A stretch of DNA of 64,000 nucleotides from Larix kaempferi (GCA_027924585.1 BSBM01000252.1:744001-808000), one strand, 5' to 3'; positions 12,320 to 25,385 are shown, counted from the stretch's first letter. Numbers and translations: made by a program. The notes: generated by a model not told the origin, from the sequence alone.

Positions 12320-12771
12320 TCTAATTTAATGGCATCTTCATTGGATACTGAGCTTCACATTGTTTTTTCATGAGCAGTGTTTTTATAAAACTTCATTTCT
12401 TGTAATGCTTTCTTTGCTACTTCAACATCCTTTGTAAAAAACTCTTTAATCAACACCGAAGTTTTCGGTTTTCTCGTTCATATCCCTGGTGTGAGCTCCC
12501 CAAATATGGAGAGACATTAGCAATGACTAATTCATTTGCATATTCTAAATCCGGAAAATTTTCTCAGATTTTCCTTCATGTATCTCTTTTTGTGATCTCA
12601 TACGCAGATGCTAAAATTTTCTCAGATTTTAGCACACATTGTTTGATTAGTTTAGCTCTTACCAGGGCTCAATTATATGTTAACAAAGTTTATGAGACAC
12701 CCCTCAACTTCTCATTCACCATACAAATGTGTCTTTTTACTGCTTGAAATTTTCAATAGTAGCTCCATGGT

Positions 12772-13022
12772 GACGACACATCCATCCTAAGACCTACTTC
12801 ATGCAAAGGGGTGACTTTCTACTTGATGTCCTTTCCATCAGGAAATTTATAAGCAAGTTCTCTCATCAGTTTGCTTTCCTAACCTGCAAGTTCCCATAAT
12901 ATGACATTGAGACGACACATCCATCCTAAGACCTACTTCATGCAAAGGGGTGACTTTGTACTTGATGTCCTTTCCATCAGAAAATTTATAAGCAAGTTCT
13001 CTCATCAATTTGCTTTCCTAAC
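12772..13022 (-). repeat. Tandem duplication, 139-bp spacing, of a coding-like block
   Basis: The 111-bp block starting 'gacgacacatccatcctaag' at 12,772 recurs at 12,911 with about four substitutions. On the minus strand each copy reads a short peptide of the type 'LMRELAYKF.DGKDIK', and one copy has a stop where the other does not. This suggests that an exon of the decaying minus-strand gene was duplicated in place. Confidence 0.75.
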
Positions 13023-15884
13023 CTCTTTTCTACAAAAGACAATCATCCTCTTGTTCTCTCCCTTCCTGTTGTTACTAATTGTCCACCTGCTTGGTGTGCA
13101 AATGAAAGCACCAAGGTCCAAGGAACTCATAATCTCCTAGTTGCTAGTGAAGCCAAAAATCTTAAAAGGTGTCATCCTTTGAGCAAGGTGCTAAAAAAGT
13201 ATCCTTGATAATGATTTTAGAGGTGCTACATAGATCTCTTTCCTTTGATCTCTAGGCTGCTTATTTAAATTGAATATCTTTCTCAGAATTTGAATAGGAT
13301 TAATTCTTCTCTTAATCCTCCTTCATGTCCATACATGAATCCTCCCATCCTTACTGATAAATTGATAATTAAGGTGTTCCCCCAATCTTCACTTTCTCAT
13401 GCATTTTTACTCGTAGTCTTTCAAAGGGTTGGATAAGCTATTTTCAAGTTGACCATAGGAATCATTTCTATGTCCACCTTACACCTTTGATTATCAAACT
13501 CAAATACTTGTTCCCAGCAATGTCAACCCTTGGGCTGACCCTCATTTATTTTGCACCACTTAACTTGAATTGGGTCAACCAAAGTTAAGGTTTCCCCAAC
13601 AACTCCCAAGCTTCTTATAAACTTATATTCACATCAGAACCTCTGCCACTATAGTGTGTTTGAATGCATGGCTACACGTTCAATTGTAATTTCTATCCTA
13701 TGATACAGGGCTTATTGCAGATGATGCCTATTTTCATGTCTACACTATTTCAAATGGAAATACAATCTCCCCTTCTTCTTCTTGGTCTCTCACATTATGA
13801 AAATATGCATCATCTGAAATAAGCCCTTTATCGGGACATTTTACGACAACAGTAGCTTTGGTCTTCCATATCTCTCCCATTCCCTCTCTGCCACGCTGAA
13901 CTAATTCATGCACCTTTTGAGGAATACGAGTTATTTTTGGTGGAGTCTCTGGATGAAGCACTCACTTTCCCAACTTTCTTAATTGAAATTTTCTATTACA
14001 ATTCCCTTTTAGGGGTTGTTACAGTAAACACCATGCCGTGCTGGAAAAATGGATTGGTTCCTCTTTTCATGCAACTTTATTATTTTCTCTAAATCAGTGT
14101 TTAGTTGTTCATCGACACTTGGATACCCTAGTCTCTTCATACACACATGTTCTGTAGCAATGATCATATAATCTTGGATACCCTAGTCTCTTCATACACA
14201 CGTGTTCTGTAGCAATGATCATATAATTTTTCATCATCAAAGAATCTTCTTCATCTTCATCTCTAGAAAAGACTTTATCCTTGACTGCATTGAAATCCCG
14301 TGAAGTTGCAAATGACAATTTGACCATTGTAATTTCTGGTGCACACCATTCACACATGAGCTTTATTTTACTCTTGGACATTCTCAACCAAAATGCCATC
14401 ACAATGGTGGCATTTTAACATGCATTATTTAGGACATGTTCTCAACCCTTGATATAGAAGGACATGTTTACTTACAGCTAACTATATGTGATGATCAAGT
14501 CCAGCATTGATTCAGAAAAGATTAGCATCAATCGCAGGCTTAAGAGACAAATAAATCAGAAGGCCACTCATCTAGTCCTAGTGATTTACCCTTAACAATG
14601 TCTTGTAAAGCCTGGAACAAATCATCTTCATCCAAAAGCTGAGACAAAATGGAATGGTCATACTTAGGAATTGTGTAGGGATAATGCCTGTGATGAATTG
14701 CTTAACAACAATGCGATCAACATCGCAACCAATAGAAGAAAATAACTTTGAAAATGTCCATAAAATATGCCTTTTCTTTTTATCCTGATCATCAGTCAGA
14801 CACCCTTCTGGGTCTTTGAGTAAGAGAATTCTTTTAGAAGTTCTTTCTGTTTCAAGTAGTGAAAGTACATTTTAAAGTGTTGTTTTCCTCCTTATCCCAA
14901 TTGATTAGTGCCTTGATCTTGGTCCTCTTGGCTTTGTATTCCTAATGACCACAAAGTGTGCTTTGCAAGATTAAAAGAATCTTCTTCCAATTCATTTTGA
15001 ACATGACTGAGTTGTTTCCTAAGTTGCCAATCATTTTCTCTATAGTTCCATTAAACCATTTGTCCCTAACCCCTAAAAAACTTGTTTGTCCTCTAAACAA
15101 TAACCTTCAGCCATAAAATACAATCTGAGTTTCTCGTTGGCCTAGGGACAAGATTCCATACCCATGAAACTGACTGAATGCTTTTTCATTACTCCAAAAG
15201 TGAAACATTGATCTTGTAAGGCAAGGTGGATGCAAAACTAGAAGTTCCTTTAGTAAAGATAGTAGTGTAGATGGGTGAATGATATGAACCAGTTACAGCA
15301 TCATCTATTAAAATAGATCATTGAGTGTTATTGGTCAAGGTGGCCATGTGCAATTTTACATAAAACATATCCAAGCTCGATTGAATTCTAGCCAGACAAT
15401 TCTTCCAATTAGACAAAGTGTCCCATCCACTAGTGTATAAATATTTCAGTCTAAGTATTTTGATTACAATAATCCCAGGATTAGACGTACATTTTGTCCA
15501 AATCTGCCTTTATGTGGAGTACTAGCATGCCCACTAACTTGATCACCTTCCCACCCCACCATGTTAATGTGTCCCTGAATAATCCACTCAGGCATTGGCT
15601 AGGATTGGGAGTGGGACATCGGTTCCTTTAACTGTATTATGATTCAAGGATCATTTGGAGGATATGCAGAGCATAACCCCGATATAGTTACAGCAAGTAC
15701 AATGATTATCCAATAACATCTAGCAAACAGATCTTGTTTGTGTTGTCAATAATAGAAGAAGCCATCCAAGGAGCTATCCTACAAATTGACCCTCCATTTT
15801 TTTCCTTAAGAGTAGTGCTCTGAGATTCCCCTCCAACAATGATGCAACAAATTTAACATCATGTAATTTAACAAAAATTTTAAC
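13023..15884 (-). other. Decayed minus-strand coding-like DNA, family unknown
   Basis: Short minus-strand frames at 13,740-13,961 and 14,109-14,402, and a coding-like stretch at about 14,640-14,850 (phrases 'LLLKDPEGC', 'DDQDKKKR', 'SSIGCDVDR'), suggest an old protein-coding sequence riddled with stops and frameshifts. I could not link the pieces or name a family. The rest of the interval shows nothing that I can support. Confidence 0.3.
14118..14227. repeat. Tandem duplication, 55-bp unit, two copies
   Basis: 'cttggataccctagtctcttc...gatcatataat' occurs at 14,118-14,172 and 14,173-14,227 with one clear substitution (acacacatg versus acacacgtg). It is recent by its identity and extends the open minus-strand frame at 14,109-14,402. 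Confidence 0.85.
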
Positions 15885-16100
15885 TGATTTGATTTTTACA
15901 CATACATTATGGAATACCATATTTTACATAAAGAGAAACAGTCTTTTGAACTCTTTAGGAATTGAATTGCTTGATACTAAATATGCCAACATGCTTAAAT
16001 TGCTGAAATGTTTGTGATTTTTATTGCCAGAATCCACATGTAGACTTAAATGGTGCGGTTTTCACTTTCTGTACAAATGGTCTCAATTAGGACTATTAGG
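15885..16100 (+). repeat. Dispersed repeat, copy A (about 215 bp)
   Basis: Matches about 29,857-30,074 in direct orientation with roughly a dozen differences. The block runs from 'ttaactgatttg.tttttacacatacattatgg' to 'tctcaattaggactat'. No coding frame is shared. It could be a piece of a larger interspersed repeat. Confidence 0.8.
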
Positions 16101-17596
16101 TTAGGGATAGGTATAAGTTATTCCCACATTGCTTATTTGCAGCCTTTTCAATCACAGGTTGCCCAAGTTTGCTGATTATGCTTCCCATTGATGTTAGGAA
16201 GTCAAAAACATGTTTGGAATTGATTTATAAACCCTGGGCATGCCCAAATTTGATGACCGGGATGATCATTGTTGTTTGTTTCCATTTTTATGACCTTAAA
16301 ACCACCCATAATTGATATTTAAGTGGTTTTTTATTGTTTAAGCGTAAAAACAATGTTGAATCATGCACATAACTGCCCAGAATTGTTGCTACAGGGAATT
16401 TGACTACTCAAAATGCCCTTTCTCAGTTAATTGGATGCACGGTTCTACCCAAAATATGCCCATATCTATGGAAAAATAAGGTTTTATTGCTATTGTTTCA
16501 AGAACACACCCCACAACATGCCCTGATTTGTCTAAATTACCTCAGATTTACCATATATGAGGCCCCATTACTGCCCATAATTGGAAGTATGCTTCTTCTT
16601 GTTGTTTCTTATGCCCATATTGAGATGTAATAGGGTGTTATTGCTACTTTCTCCTGCAGGTCTACCCAGGAGTGCTAAAAAATGCACTTAAAATGTATGA
16701 AGACTGTTTTTTGGGTCATGTTTTGAGGGTAAATATTGGGTAAAAACTCCATAAATCGCCCCTACTTCTATATTCTATCAATTCTGTCCTAAAATTGGCA
16801 CGAGAATCTTCAAATATCTCTAAAAAATGATGACATTAGGGCTGCTTAGAGTACTTGTGAATGGCATCCAGTTCTAACCAAACTTGGTTTTAGGGAATGA
16901 CTTCAATTTGCTATGTTCAAGAGGAAATTATGGGCATTTTTTGCACAGGGAGCATATTAAAAAATTAAGTGATATCATCTAGGTGGAAGCAAGATGATGG
17001 ACACAAATATGTAGAAAAAAATAAGAAAAAGAGACCTGCTCCATAATAAATGAGCTTTAGCATTGTGGGACTCTAATGTGAGTGAGCTTTAGAATTTTGT
17101 GCAATGATGAATCTAGAAGGCTGATTTTGTTCAAGTTAAGAGATCAGGGTTTAGCTGTAAAACCATCCTTCATCCCTTGATGTAATCAAGATTTACTAGA
17201 AAAATATTGTTATCCAAGGGGTTTCAAACACTTCAGGTTATCTAGTTTTTCCACATGGAAAAAAACCCATAAGAATATGATGTGAACCCTTTCTTCACAA
17301 AGCATCAAGGGAATCCACTTGTCAACCTCCAATGGCTTTTAAGGTATGCTTCTTCAGCAAGCTTCCTTTACATATAAACCATAAGAAATTGAGTTTTCTA
17401 CACCCTATGCATTTTCTTATGCCTCTTGATTTTGGTTGAGTATTTATTTTCTAATGTGTTCAGTCTTGACTCTTCCACTCTGCACCTTTCCCATTAATCA
17501 ATTTCCATAAGTCACCAATTGCAATATCCTTTATTCCCATGGAAAATGTCATCAGGGAAACCTTCCAGACACTTCCTTACATTCCGTGAATGGCGC
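16101..17596. other. No gene recognised
   Basis: AT-rich sequence with one 76-codon open frame (16,400-16,630) that has no recognisable features. Nothing else can be supported. It forms the left flank of the hAT insertion at 17,605. Confidence 0.4.
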
Positions 17597-17604
17597 CTTG
17601 GGTA
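17597..17604. repeat. 8-bp target duplication, left copy (CTTGGGTA)
   Basis: Perfect match to 21,445-21,452. It marks the insertion of the 3.84-kb hAT element. Confidence 0.85.
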
Positions 17605-20600
17605 CAATGTTTTAATAACCGGAACCGGGAATCAAACCGGTCTAGGGTCAACTCGGACCGGAACCAGAACCGGTAATGAACCGGAGCGGTTTGATTTCAA
17701 TGAACCGGACTATTAAAAAATACAAAAAAATTACAATTTTAATCATAAAAATTATATTTAACATTCCAAGCTATATTTCGAAGCATTAGACACCTAATAT
17801 GCATATTTGAAAGTGAAACCATTAGACTAGTAGACACATTGACATAATATGAAAAGTCTACTCATATATATAAATCGGAAATCCATAAACCATGTATGGG
17901 TAACAAAATGGCACCAAGTGCACTACATACTCATAGTAAAGTCTCATAGCATATATCTCAAATTCTGAAACAAAATACAATATAAATGAGGCTCTATATC
18001 CTCTAGAGTCTACAGTCCAAAATGAAAACACATGATCAATGATGAGTCATGACTCATAACTAATCAATCATCAAACTCAGCACCACTGCTAGAAATGGAA
18101 TGCTCAACAACAACATATGGCTCAGACTCCTCGGAGTCGGACTCCTCACGGACATCTACGACCCTAGCAGTAGCGCTAGTAGAAGCACGGGCTGTATGGC
18201 TAGGTCGGCTACTACCAGTGCCAATGCCACCATCATTGTCCGCCATGCCTGGATCCTGCTCTGCACCTGCATCTCCTACTCCCAATGGATCAACATCCAA
18301 AGCCAAGTCATCTGTGACTGCATCAATATCAAAATCGGGACCAAACTCTGGCTGTTGGGTCTCCTCTACCCATTCTGAGGTTGGATCAATATCATCCAAC
18401 ACAATGGGATCTGTATCAGGTCTTTTGTTTAGCAATTGGTTGCGCCTTAGTCGGAGATTGTACTGCACGAAGACAAGATCATTCAACCGTTTTTGTTCCA
18501 AACGGTTTCTTTTCTTCGTGTGAATCCTCTCAAAGACGGACCAATTGCGCTCACACCCGGAAGCACTACAAGTCTGACTAAGGATACGAATTGCAAACTT
18601 TTGCAGTAGACCACAATGGCTGCCAAATGAATCCCCCCAATTTGCTGCATGGACAAATTAGATTGTGAATTGAACATAAACAACTTAAAGTTAAAAGTTA
18701 AAGCTTAAACAATTGAACTTAAAGTCTTAAGCAATAAAACTTGAAATTGTTTACCTGGTTGGTCGCAATCTCTCATCTTTATTGCTACGCTTTTTCCAAA
18801 AGTGCCCGTGGCTCTTTTGAAAGAGGTAAGTTGTCGATGTACTTCCATCTGGTCATTCTCATCAGGGATCATGCGCTCTATGCAATCATACAAACCATCT
18901 TTCACCTCCCCTGTTAGATCATCTCCTAGCCGAGTTCTATAATGATACTTTGGGTTCAAGAAAAACCCAGCTGCATGTATAGGGCGATGGAGTTGATTGT
19001 TCCATCTCTTATCAATGATCTCCCAAATAGGCCCATACTTGGCTACTCTATCTTTGTATGATGTTCTTATCTGCTCCTTTGCCTGATCCATAGCCTCATA
19101 AATGTAACCCATTGCCAATTTTTCCCCATCCACCAACCGCAACACCTTAACAAGGGGCTCAGCAATTTTCACAGCCTCTACTGCTTTTTTCCAAAATGCA
19201 CTATCATTAACTCTTTTTTTGGTGTCTTTTGCATCTTGCGGCCCACTTAGATGAATTCCATTCATCACATGAAAACATCTTCTGCAAGTTTTGTTCTTGG
19301 GAAATGAGAGATTGCAATGTGAGGAAGTGTGTTGCAAATCTCGTGATGGCAGGCCTAACAAGTTCCCTGTTCCCAGTGCTTTTCCTCATTAGGTTCAAGA
19401 CCCATGCATGGTTGTAGATGTATTTTGTAATGCTCTTTCCATGCTCTACAACATTCTTGACCCAATCCAGTTTGCCTATATCCTCAAGCATGAGGTCTAT
19501 GCAGTGTGCAGCACATGGGGTCCAAAATATGGTTTTGTGTTTATTCTCTAACATCTTACTAGCAAGAACATAATTAGATGCATTATCTGTGATGATTTGA
19601 ACAACATTTTCCACCCCCACCTCCATAACAACTTCATCCAAGAGTTGAAATAATAGGGTTGCATCTTTCACCCTATCAGATGCATCAACTGATTTCAAAA
19701 ACATGGTTCCTTGTGGGCAAGAGACAAGGAAATTGATGATAGTACGGTTCCTTATATCAGTCCATCCATCTGACATGATGGTACATCCCGTAGTGGCCCA
19801 TGACTCTTTAAAACCCTCCAAGTATTCATGTATGGACATAATTTCCTTATGCAAAAGTGATCCCCTCAACTCATGCATACTAGGGCCTTTGAAGCCCTTA
19901 CCAGCTGCAAGAACAGAATCCCACATGGGTTGATAATAAGCTGAGCGAGAAGCATTGAAGGGAATATCTGAATCATACCACCATCCAGCTATGTACTCAT
20001 GAGCAACTACTTTGCAATGCTTCTTCCAATGCTCATCTAAGGTGGGCTGAATGTGGGTTGGTTGAACTTGAGATTGAGAAGCATTGCCACTTGGAAAGGA
20101 GGGGGAATGTGAAGAATAATAGTGCTGAAGGGTCTTCTTCTTTTTAGGCTGATTTTCTCCAATGTTTTGGGTCTTTTGACGAGAGGGAGGAACATACTGG
20201 AAGGGGTCCCTAGCAACGGTAGAAGGGGCAGAGGAAGAGCCTTCAAAATCATGTAAACCAGATGCCCTCCTGGCAGCATTTGCAAGTTCCCTCTTCCTCC
20301 CAATTTCAGCGTCTATTTCTTTATGCCTAGCCTTCTCTCCTTGATATTTTTTAAGTTGATTTAATATCTCAACTCTAATCTCCCCAATCACATCATACGG
20401 TGCATCACATGGGAGAACTTGGCCTCTTATCCCAGCCAAGTGTTGCTTCACCCTATGAATGCCCCCCCCACCCATGTGTTTGTGGCAATATTTGCAAAAC
20501 ATTTCCCCCTCAACACACTCAACATGGACCCATGCAGCATCTTTCACTCTAGGAGCCATTGGGAAATTTGAAAATAGATTCTGCAAGTGCAAAATAATGG

Positions 20601-21444
20601 AAAAAAATGAAAATGTGCAAAACAGATTTAAATTTTAAATTTAAAAAAAAAACAATTATGAGTTTGCACTTTGCAATGTGCATTTGCATACAAATTTAAA
20701 AAAACAGTGCCATAAACAGGCTAACAGGCAACAGCAAGCATACTCAAAGTCTCAAACAGAAACTTGGAGTTTGGACAGCACACTCAAGTTTCAAACTTTC
20801 AACAATCAGCATACTCAAAATTAAAAAAAACAGTGACTGCCAACAGCAAATTGCAATCAGCATACTCAAAATTCAAAAAAACAAGAAGCATACCTTGAAC
20901 TTTGAAGTTGAAATCTGCAGCTGGATTGAAGGAATGAAGATTATTGAAGTTTGATGCTGAGCGGCCTCCTCCACAGTCCACAGTCAGCTGGCTTCACACT
21001 TCACAGTTCACTCCTTGCCAAAACTTGAACACTCAAGTTCTCAACACACTCAAACAGAAACTTGTTACTTGACTGCAGCAATGAGACAATGAGCTCTTGA
21101 ATTGTGAGTGAATGAGAAGGTGGGGGCTAGGCACTTATTTATTGACTTTTGGAGGGCGAATTAGGGTTAGGTTATATGTTTTTTTAATTAAAAAATCAAA
21201 AAATCGTGATTCTGGGCCCGCGGATGTGACTGTTTGTTGGCTTGCCGGTTTATTACGGGACTGGACCGGTTAGTTCCGGCTAGGCCGGTTTGGTATTGAA
21301 CTGATCCGGTTAGGTTCGGTTAGGGCCGGTTCAATACCAAACCAGGCCCCCGGTCCGGTTTAAACCCCGGTTTGGTGCTCTTGTTATGCTAACCGGTCAA
21401 ACTGGCTGGTTCTGGTTCGGACCGGACCGGTTTTTAAAACTTTG
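17605..21444 (-). mobile_element. hAT transposon with transposase gene (3,840 bp)
   Basis: The ends read CAATGTTTTAATAACCGG and, on the other strand, CAAAGTTTTAAAAACCGG, an 18-bp terminal inverted repeat with two mismatches. They are flanked by a perfect 8-bp duplication CTTGGGTA. Both ends carry dense CCGGTT/AACCGG subterminal motifs (about 17,616-17,710 and 21,240-21,432), the presumed transposase binding sites. The cargo is one minus-strand hAT transposase gene. The superfamily diagnosis combines BED finger, 8-bp duplication and hAT dimerisation motif. Perfect duplication copies argue for a fairly young insertion, but the transposase has a frameshift, so this copy is probably non-autonomous now. 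Confidence 0.92.
18064..20559 (-). pseudogene. hAT transposase, one intron, one frameshift
   Basis: Cut-and-paste transposase acting in the nucleus on its own element ends. I take the start at 20,559 (ATG of 'MAPRVKD'). Translated in order: an N-terminal BED zinc finger ('FCKYCHKHM' with downstream His residues), an RNase H-like core with 'SDGWTD' and 'ITDNASN' and 'TPCAAHCIDL', and after an intron the C-terminal dimerisation motif ('CERNWSVFERIHTK'). The intron is about 18,645-18,754 (110 bp, GT..AG), joining in frame as 'DQP|ANW'. The reading frame shifts at about 19,220-19,240, next to a run of A residues: the first frame ends at 19,207 while the second carries on through 18,755. Past the dimerisation domain is an acidic, Ser/Asp-rich tail ending at 18,064. 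Otherwise full length (about 790 residues). Confidence 0.88.
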
Positions 21445-21452
21445 CTTGGGTA
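21445..21452. repeat. 8-bp target duplication, right copy (CTTGGGTA)
   Basis: Matches 17,597-17,604 exactly. Confidence 0.85.
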
Positions 21453-22330
21453 CAGGTTTCCAGGGTATTCCTAACCTAGAGGGACTCTACTGGACTTGAA
21501 CCCATGAGCATGTTTGATAGTCTCAAAATATGGACCGACATAAGAACCAATTCTGGTCAATGTTGACTAGTGTTACTGCCATTTTGGCATAGGTATCCTT
21601 AAATGTGGCAAAGAGGGTCAAAATACCCTGGTTGTAGTAAAGAGTATTGTTTGTTGAAGTCTAGAATATTCTTAGCATATAAAACAATTAGATACAACAA
21701 TTAACGTGATTTATGGACACTTTGGGGTTGTTCTATGAAGTCTACCAAGTCAACTCCAATCAAAGCAACAACATGTGGCCCTTCTCTTTTGTTCTGCTTC
21801 CATAGCTACGTCATTTGGGTCCACGATGTTGAGGGGCTGGACCATGTCTACCCATGATATGCTTGATTCTACACTTTGAAGAGTCCCATCAGTTTAAATT
21901 TCAAGAGTAACCCTAGGATAGCCAAAGTTTTCATCTTTAGGAATTTGGAAGATGAAGGAGTGGAGAAGATAGGTTGTGTGGTTTTGTTAGCGCTATTTGG
22001 TTGACCTGAGGCTTCTAGGTCAATTTTTTTCCACCTTATGAGATTCCAAGTCATCCCCCTTTGATTTCTTTGGGGCTGGCTCTTCCTCATGCTTTCCGTT
22101 ATAGATCTTCCTCTTTGAGCCAGTTGAGACACATGCTTCTAGTTCCAGTAGTTGCTTCTTCTCATGGTAAATTCTTCTTTCAGTTTGCACACTTTGTCAA
22201 GTAATATTGAAAGTTGTCAAAGATGATCAATTGCACCTTTTTAGAGATTTGAATTGAAAGTGCATACCTTGCTTCCTAGCTCTTTGTTTTATTAATGAAC
22301 TAATATGCATGTGTAAATTTGAATATGCAG
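21453..22330. other. No confident gene; degenerate minus-strand coding-like stretch
   Basis: Minus-strand sequence at 21,720-22,140 reads like a polar protein tail (open frame 21,869-22,132, phrase 'MSQLAQRGRSITESMRK') and might be a retroelement relic. No motif allows a name. The last part ends in 'aatatgcag' directly before the ATG at 22,331, which could be a splice acceptor for a 5' untranslated intron of the gene that follows. Confidence 0.3.
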
Positions 22331-23262
22331 ATGGATCCTCGTGATGTTGAGAACTTTGCAATTTTTATTGGTGAAGAGAATTGTGTCCTTGGAACAATTC
22401 AGTGTCAAAAAGGTTGTACATATGCTGATATCCGTTATGAAATTGTGGAGGATGAAATCATCGAATATCCTTTTGAATTTATTGGCCCAATTGGACATCC
22501 TTTAAATACAAAGCAAGAGCAAAGAAGGAAACCTACAACAAAAAATATAGGCATTAAGAGGAAAGTAGACACAATGGTTTTTGAATCTTGGAAACAGAAA
22601 GTGAATAGTTTAATGGAAGAGTTTGTCAAGGAGAAGCTAACAGTGAAGGTATATTCAGAAAATGGAAAACCTAGTATAAAGATCCATTGTGAAATTTGTG
22701 GCATTGATTATGGAACGGGGGAAGTATCCTTGGCAGGGCAAACGGTTCGTAACTTCAAAAACAATCATATGAAAACAGGATCCCATCAACGACACATTTC
22801 AATGTTGGGAAGTAATGAAATTCCTTCATGTAATAGAGCAGAGCAGACAAGCGTGGCTAGAGATCGACTTGAGATTGATCAAGCAATCAAACTTCTAGAT
22901 GATTTCAACCAAACGCAAGAGCCTAATTTGTTCACGGTGGTGGAAGCAACACTTGCAAACTAAGGACAAGAAAAAAGTAAGAGTGGAATGTACACGATGC
23001 AATAGATGGTTCTCTTTGGTGCCAGCAAGTGGTAATATTGCCAGTTCTCTAAATGAGCACATGAAATCAAGGAAGCACACTGCTACTACAGATGAGGCTT
23101 TGCATGATACAGTTGTGTTGAGGAGTGGAACAGTTGGGAGACCGAAGAAGCCTACCAATGTTAAGTCCCAACAAAGTTTGACTAAGTTCTTGGTCCCATC
23201 ACCATCACCATCACCATCACCCTCACATGGGGTTTCTACAAGTTCACATGCTTCTACTTCAG
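22331..23262 (+). pseudogene. Unassigned DDE-like gene, 5' part with two zinc fingers
   Basis: First segment of a gene that continues to 26,436. The ATG at 22,331 follows an acceptor-like 'tgcag'. The product begins acidic, then has two Cys2His2-type fingers: 'CEICGIDYG' with His residues about 25 residues on, and 'CTRCNRWFS' with 'HMKSRKH'. The second resembles a BED-type DNA-binding finger. A Ser-Pro repeat follows, encoded by a (cacCAT) microsatellite at 23,197-23,226. The frame shifts at about 22,935-22,945: the first frame ends at 22,963 and the fingered frame takes over. The segment ends at a GT donor after 23,262, with the intron at 23,263-23,379 (117 bp, ending 'ttattctag'), which keeps frame. 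I infer a DNA-binding N-terminus of a transposase or transposase-derived protein. Confidence 0.6.
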
Positions 23263-23379
23263 GTGTGTTAATTACCCAAGTTTTAATTTAATTTGAATTT
23301 TCACATTACTTTATTTGTTATTACTTGTTAGTAGCAGTTCGTAGATCATTTTCTAATTTGTTTTTTCATCTTATTCTAG

Positions 23380-25385
23380 GACAATTGCGTCCCCCAATAT
23401 TACTATGTTGGGGGTATTGGGATCCCTATCTTAATAGAAGAGGAGAGAGATTGGACACAAAGGTTCTAATGGATGACCAACATGGTAGAAAATTGTGGGC
23501 CATAGAGAAACATACCAAGAGAACACTATGTTATTATGGTGTTGAATGCCGCATTAACGGTACATACAGACATATCCATTGCAAGAGGGTTTCTGAAACA
23601 GGAATCCCTTTTGATTCATTGACATGCAATCTTTGTAAGTTGATACCTAGTTGTGATTACTTTCGGATGCGTTTATATCGCGAATCAAGGAGCAACATCA
23701 AAAGACATGGGAGAGATACAGGGAAAGGGAGAACGTTGGACCATTTGACTCATTCTGAACTCAAAATTGTTGCAAGAGATGCAAATGCTACACATAGATT
23801 AACAATGCGATCTCTTTAGTGGGAGAGGACAAAGGTTGCTACACTGTCTATTAGAACGAGGTCTCTAAGGGAAAAGTTGTTCGAATCTGCTGGAAGGAAC
23901 GACGTGTTCAGGTTTTGCAAGGATGTGTGTGAGGCTCATAAGCAAGGAAAATTACAAGGTAAAGATGCAGTTTGGGGATTTGTTCAAGATATATTTCACA
24001 ACCTAGTTCGTTCAAAGTCAGGGAGAAGATATAGTGCATCCACTAAATCCATTTATGAGATGATTAAGTTATGGGGAGGCCCTAGATTACATAGCTTTAT
24101 TAGCTTGAATCTGGATGGCCCTTCGATATCTACAACTTTAAGGCAAGTTAGAAAATCATTGACATATATCCCAGGGGAGCATGAGTACATTTTTGAGGCA
24201 ATAGGAAAAGTGTATGCTTCTTATAAAGCCAAACATGGTATAGAGGGCCCAATTCCGGTATGCCTTGCTGAAGATGAAACTGTTGTGAAAAAATATGTCT
24301 GGTCGGTAGCCAAAAACGATACATTGGTGGGTTTTTGTGGTAAGAAAGAAGAACATAAGTGTCAATCACATTTCTTGGTGACAGTTGGTGAGGGCGCCGC
24401 AGGCTATGAGATTATTACAGATGCCTTCAAGAATTGTGTGATTGGCCATTATGCATGTGTTATTATTGCAAACCCTTTACATGAGAAGCTTCCACATTTG
24501 GTTGTGGTTGTTCATCCAACGTGCAACAGGTTTGATGCAAATTTTGTCCATCGACAATGGGAAAAAGTAGAAGACCTATGGAAGAAACATGTGGAACATT
24601 TTTTAGGACCTATTATTGGTCATTCCTCAAATGGGGATAGTAGGAGAAGAATGCTTATGTTGAAGGATTATTACTCAACGACAGGCATGAGATATCAAAT
24701 TCCCTGGGAAGGGTGGGAGCTAACTGGGTTGTATGATGGCTTTAAAGTAACAAGACTTCATGACCAGGATTACATCCACAATGGCAAAAAGCTAGTGAAT
24801 CCTTTGTTTAGTGGTCGACGAGATTTGATTGTTGGAGAAGAGTTGATTAGTTTTAACCATGTAAGAATGGTTTATAACAATTTTAAAGTGGATGACCACA
24901 AGCTTAAAATTGAGGATATAGAGAGGATTGATCGCCAAAACTGGGGTTCAGCACAATGCATTGCTTCAAGGCATGTCCAGAGGTGCTTGAAGGAAATGAG
25001 AAGTACAGGTAGCAGGACAGAGAGGACATCGGGTACAGAGACCTATCTAGCAATCGTTGCTGACTATATCGATATTTTTTTGTCTCCTAGTTTGACTCTT
25101 TGGGAAAGGGTGCGAAATTCTTCAAGAGTCCATCATTTCTTCACGTTATGGTTATGTTGGGTCAAAGAACAAGCAAATACTAATGTCAACATTAATTTCA
25201 TCAGTAGAGAGGCATATCAAGATGTGAAAATTTCTTGCCACTTTGCGGTTTTGTTGATGAGATTATTTCGTGATCAATACCCTAACTTGCCATGTGCATT
25301 GCACCTGACTGGGTCAGATGTATGTGAGAACTTCTTTAGCAAAGTCGGTGGCATGGTCGGAGTAGAGAGGGCTTCGTTTCAATAA
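23380..25385 (+). pseudogene. Unassigned DDE-like gene, central catalytic-like region
   Basis: One frame of about 668 codons with a single amber stop at 23,817-23,819 ('RSL*WERTK'). The first part has a Cys pair ('CNLCKLIPSC') and basic residues. The centre has candidate acidic catalytic positions: 'LAEDETVVKKY' and 'HPTCNRFDANFVH'. Near the end 'LTGSDVCENFFSKVGGM' resembles the glutamate-bearing 'ENFF..GG' motif near the end of some P-element/Kolobok-type transposases. Family knowledge stops there, and I cannot place it in a named superfamily. It does not look like hAT, MULE, CACTA or PIF (no SDGWTD, CERNWS or SWIM motif). The frame ends at 25,385 by an apparent frameshift or small deletion, since frame +1 continues immediately. 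Confidence 0.6.

Noticed and set aside
18095-18523. Plus-strand open frames opposite the hAT transposase tail
   Set aside because: Mirror of the acidic Ser/Asp-rich tail on the minus strand.
23197-23226. His-tag-like (CAC CAT) run suggesting vector contamination
   Set aside because: It lies in a Ser-Pro-coding frame inside a plant-type exon just before a splice donor; a simple microsatellite.
24148-24369. Minus-strand frames opposite the DDE-like gene
   Set aside because: Antisense shadows of the long coding frame; no features of their own.
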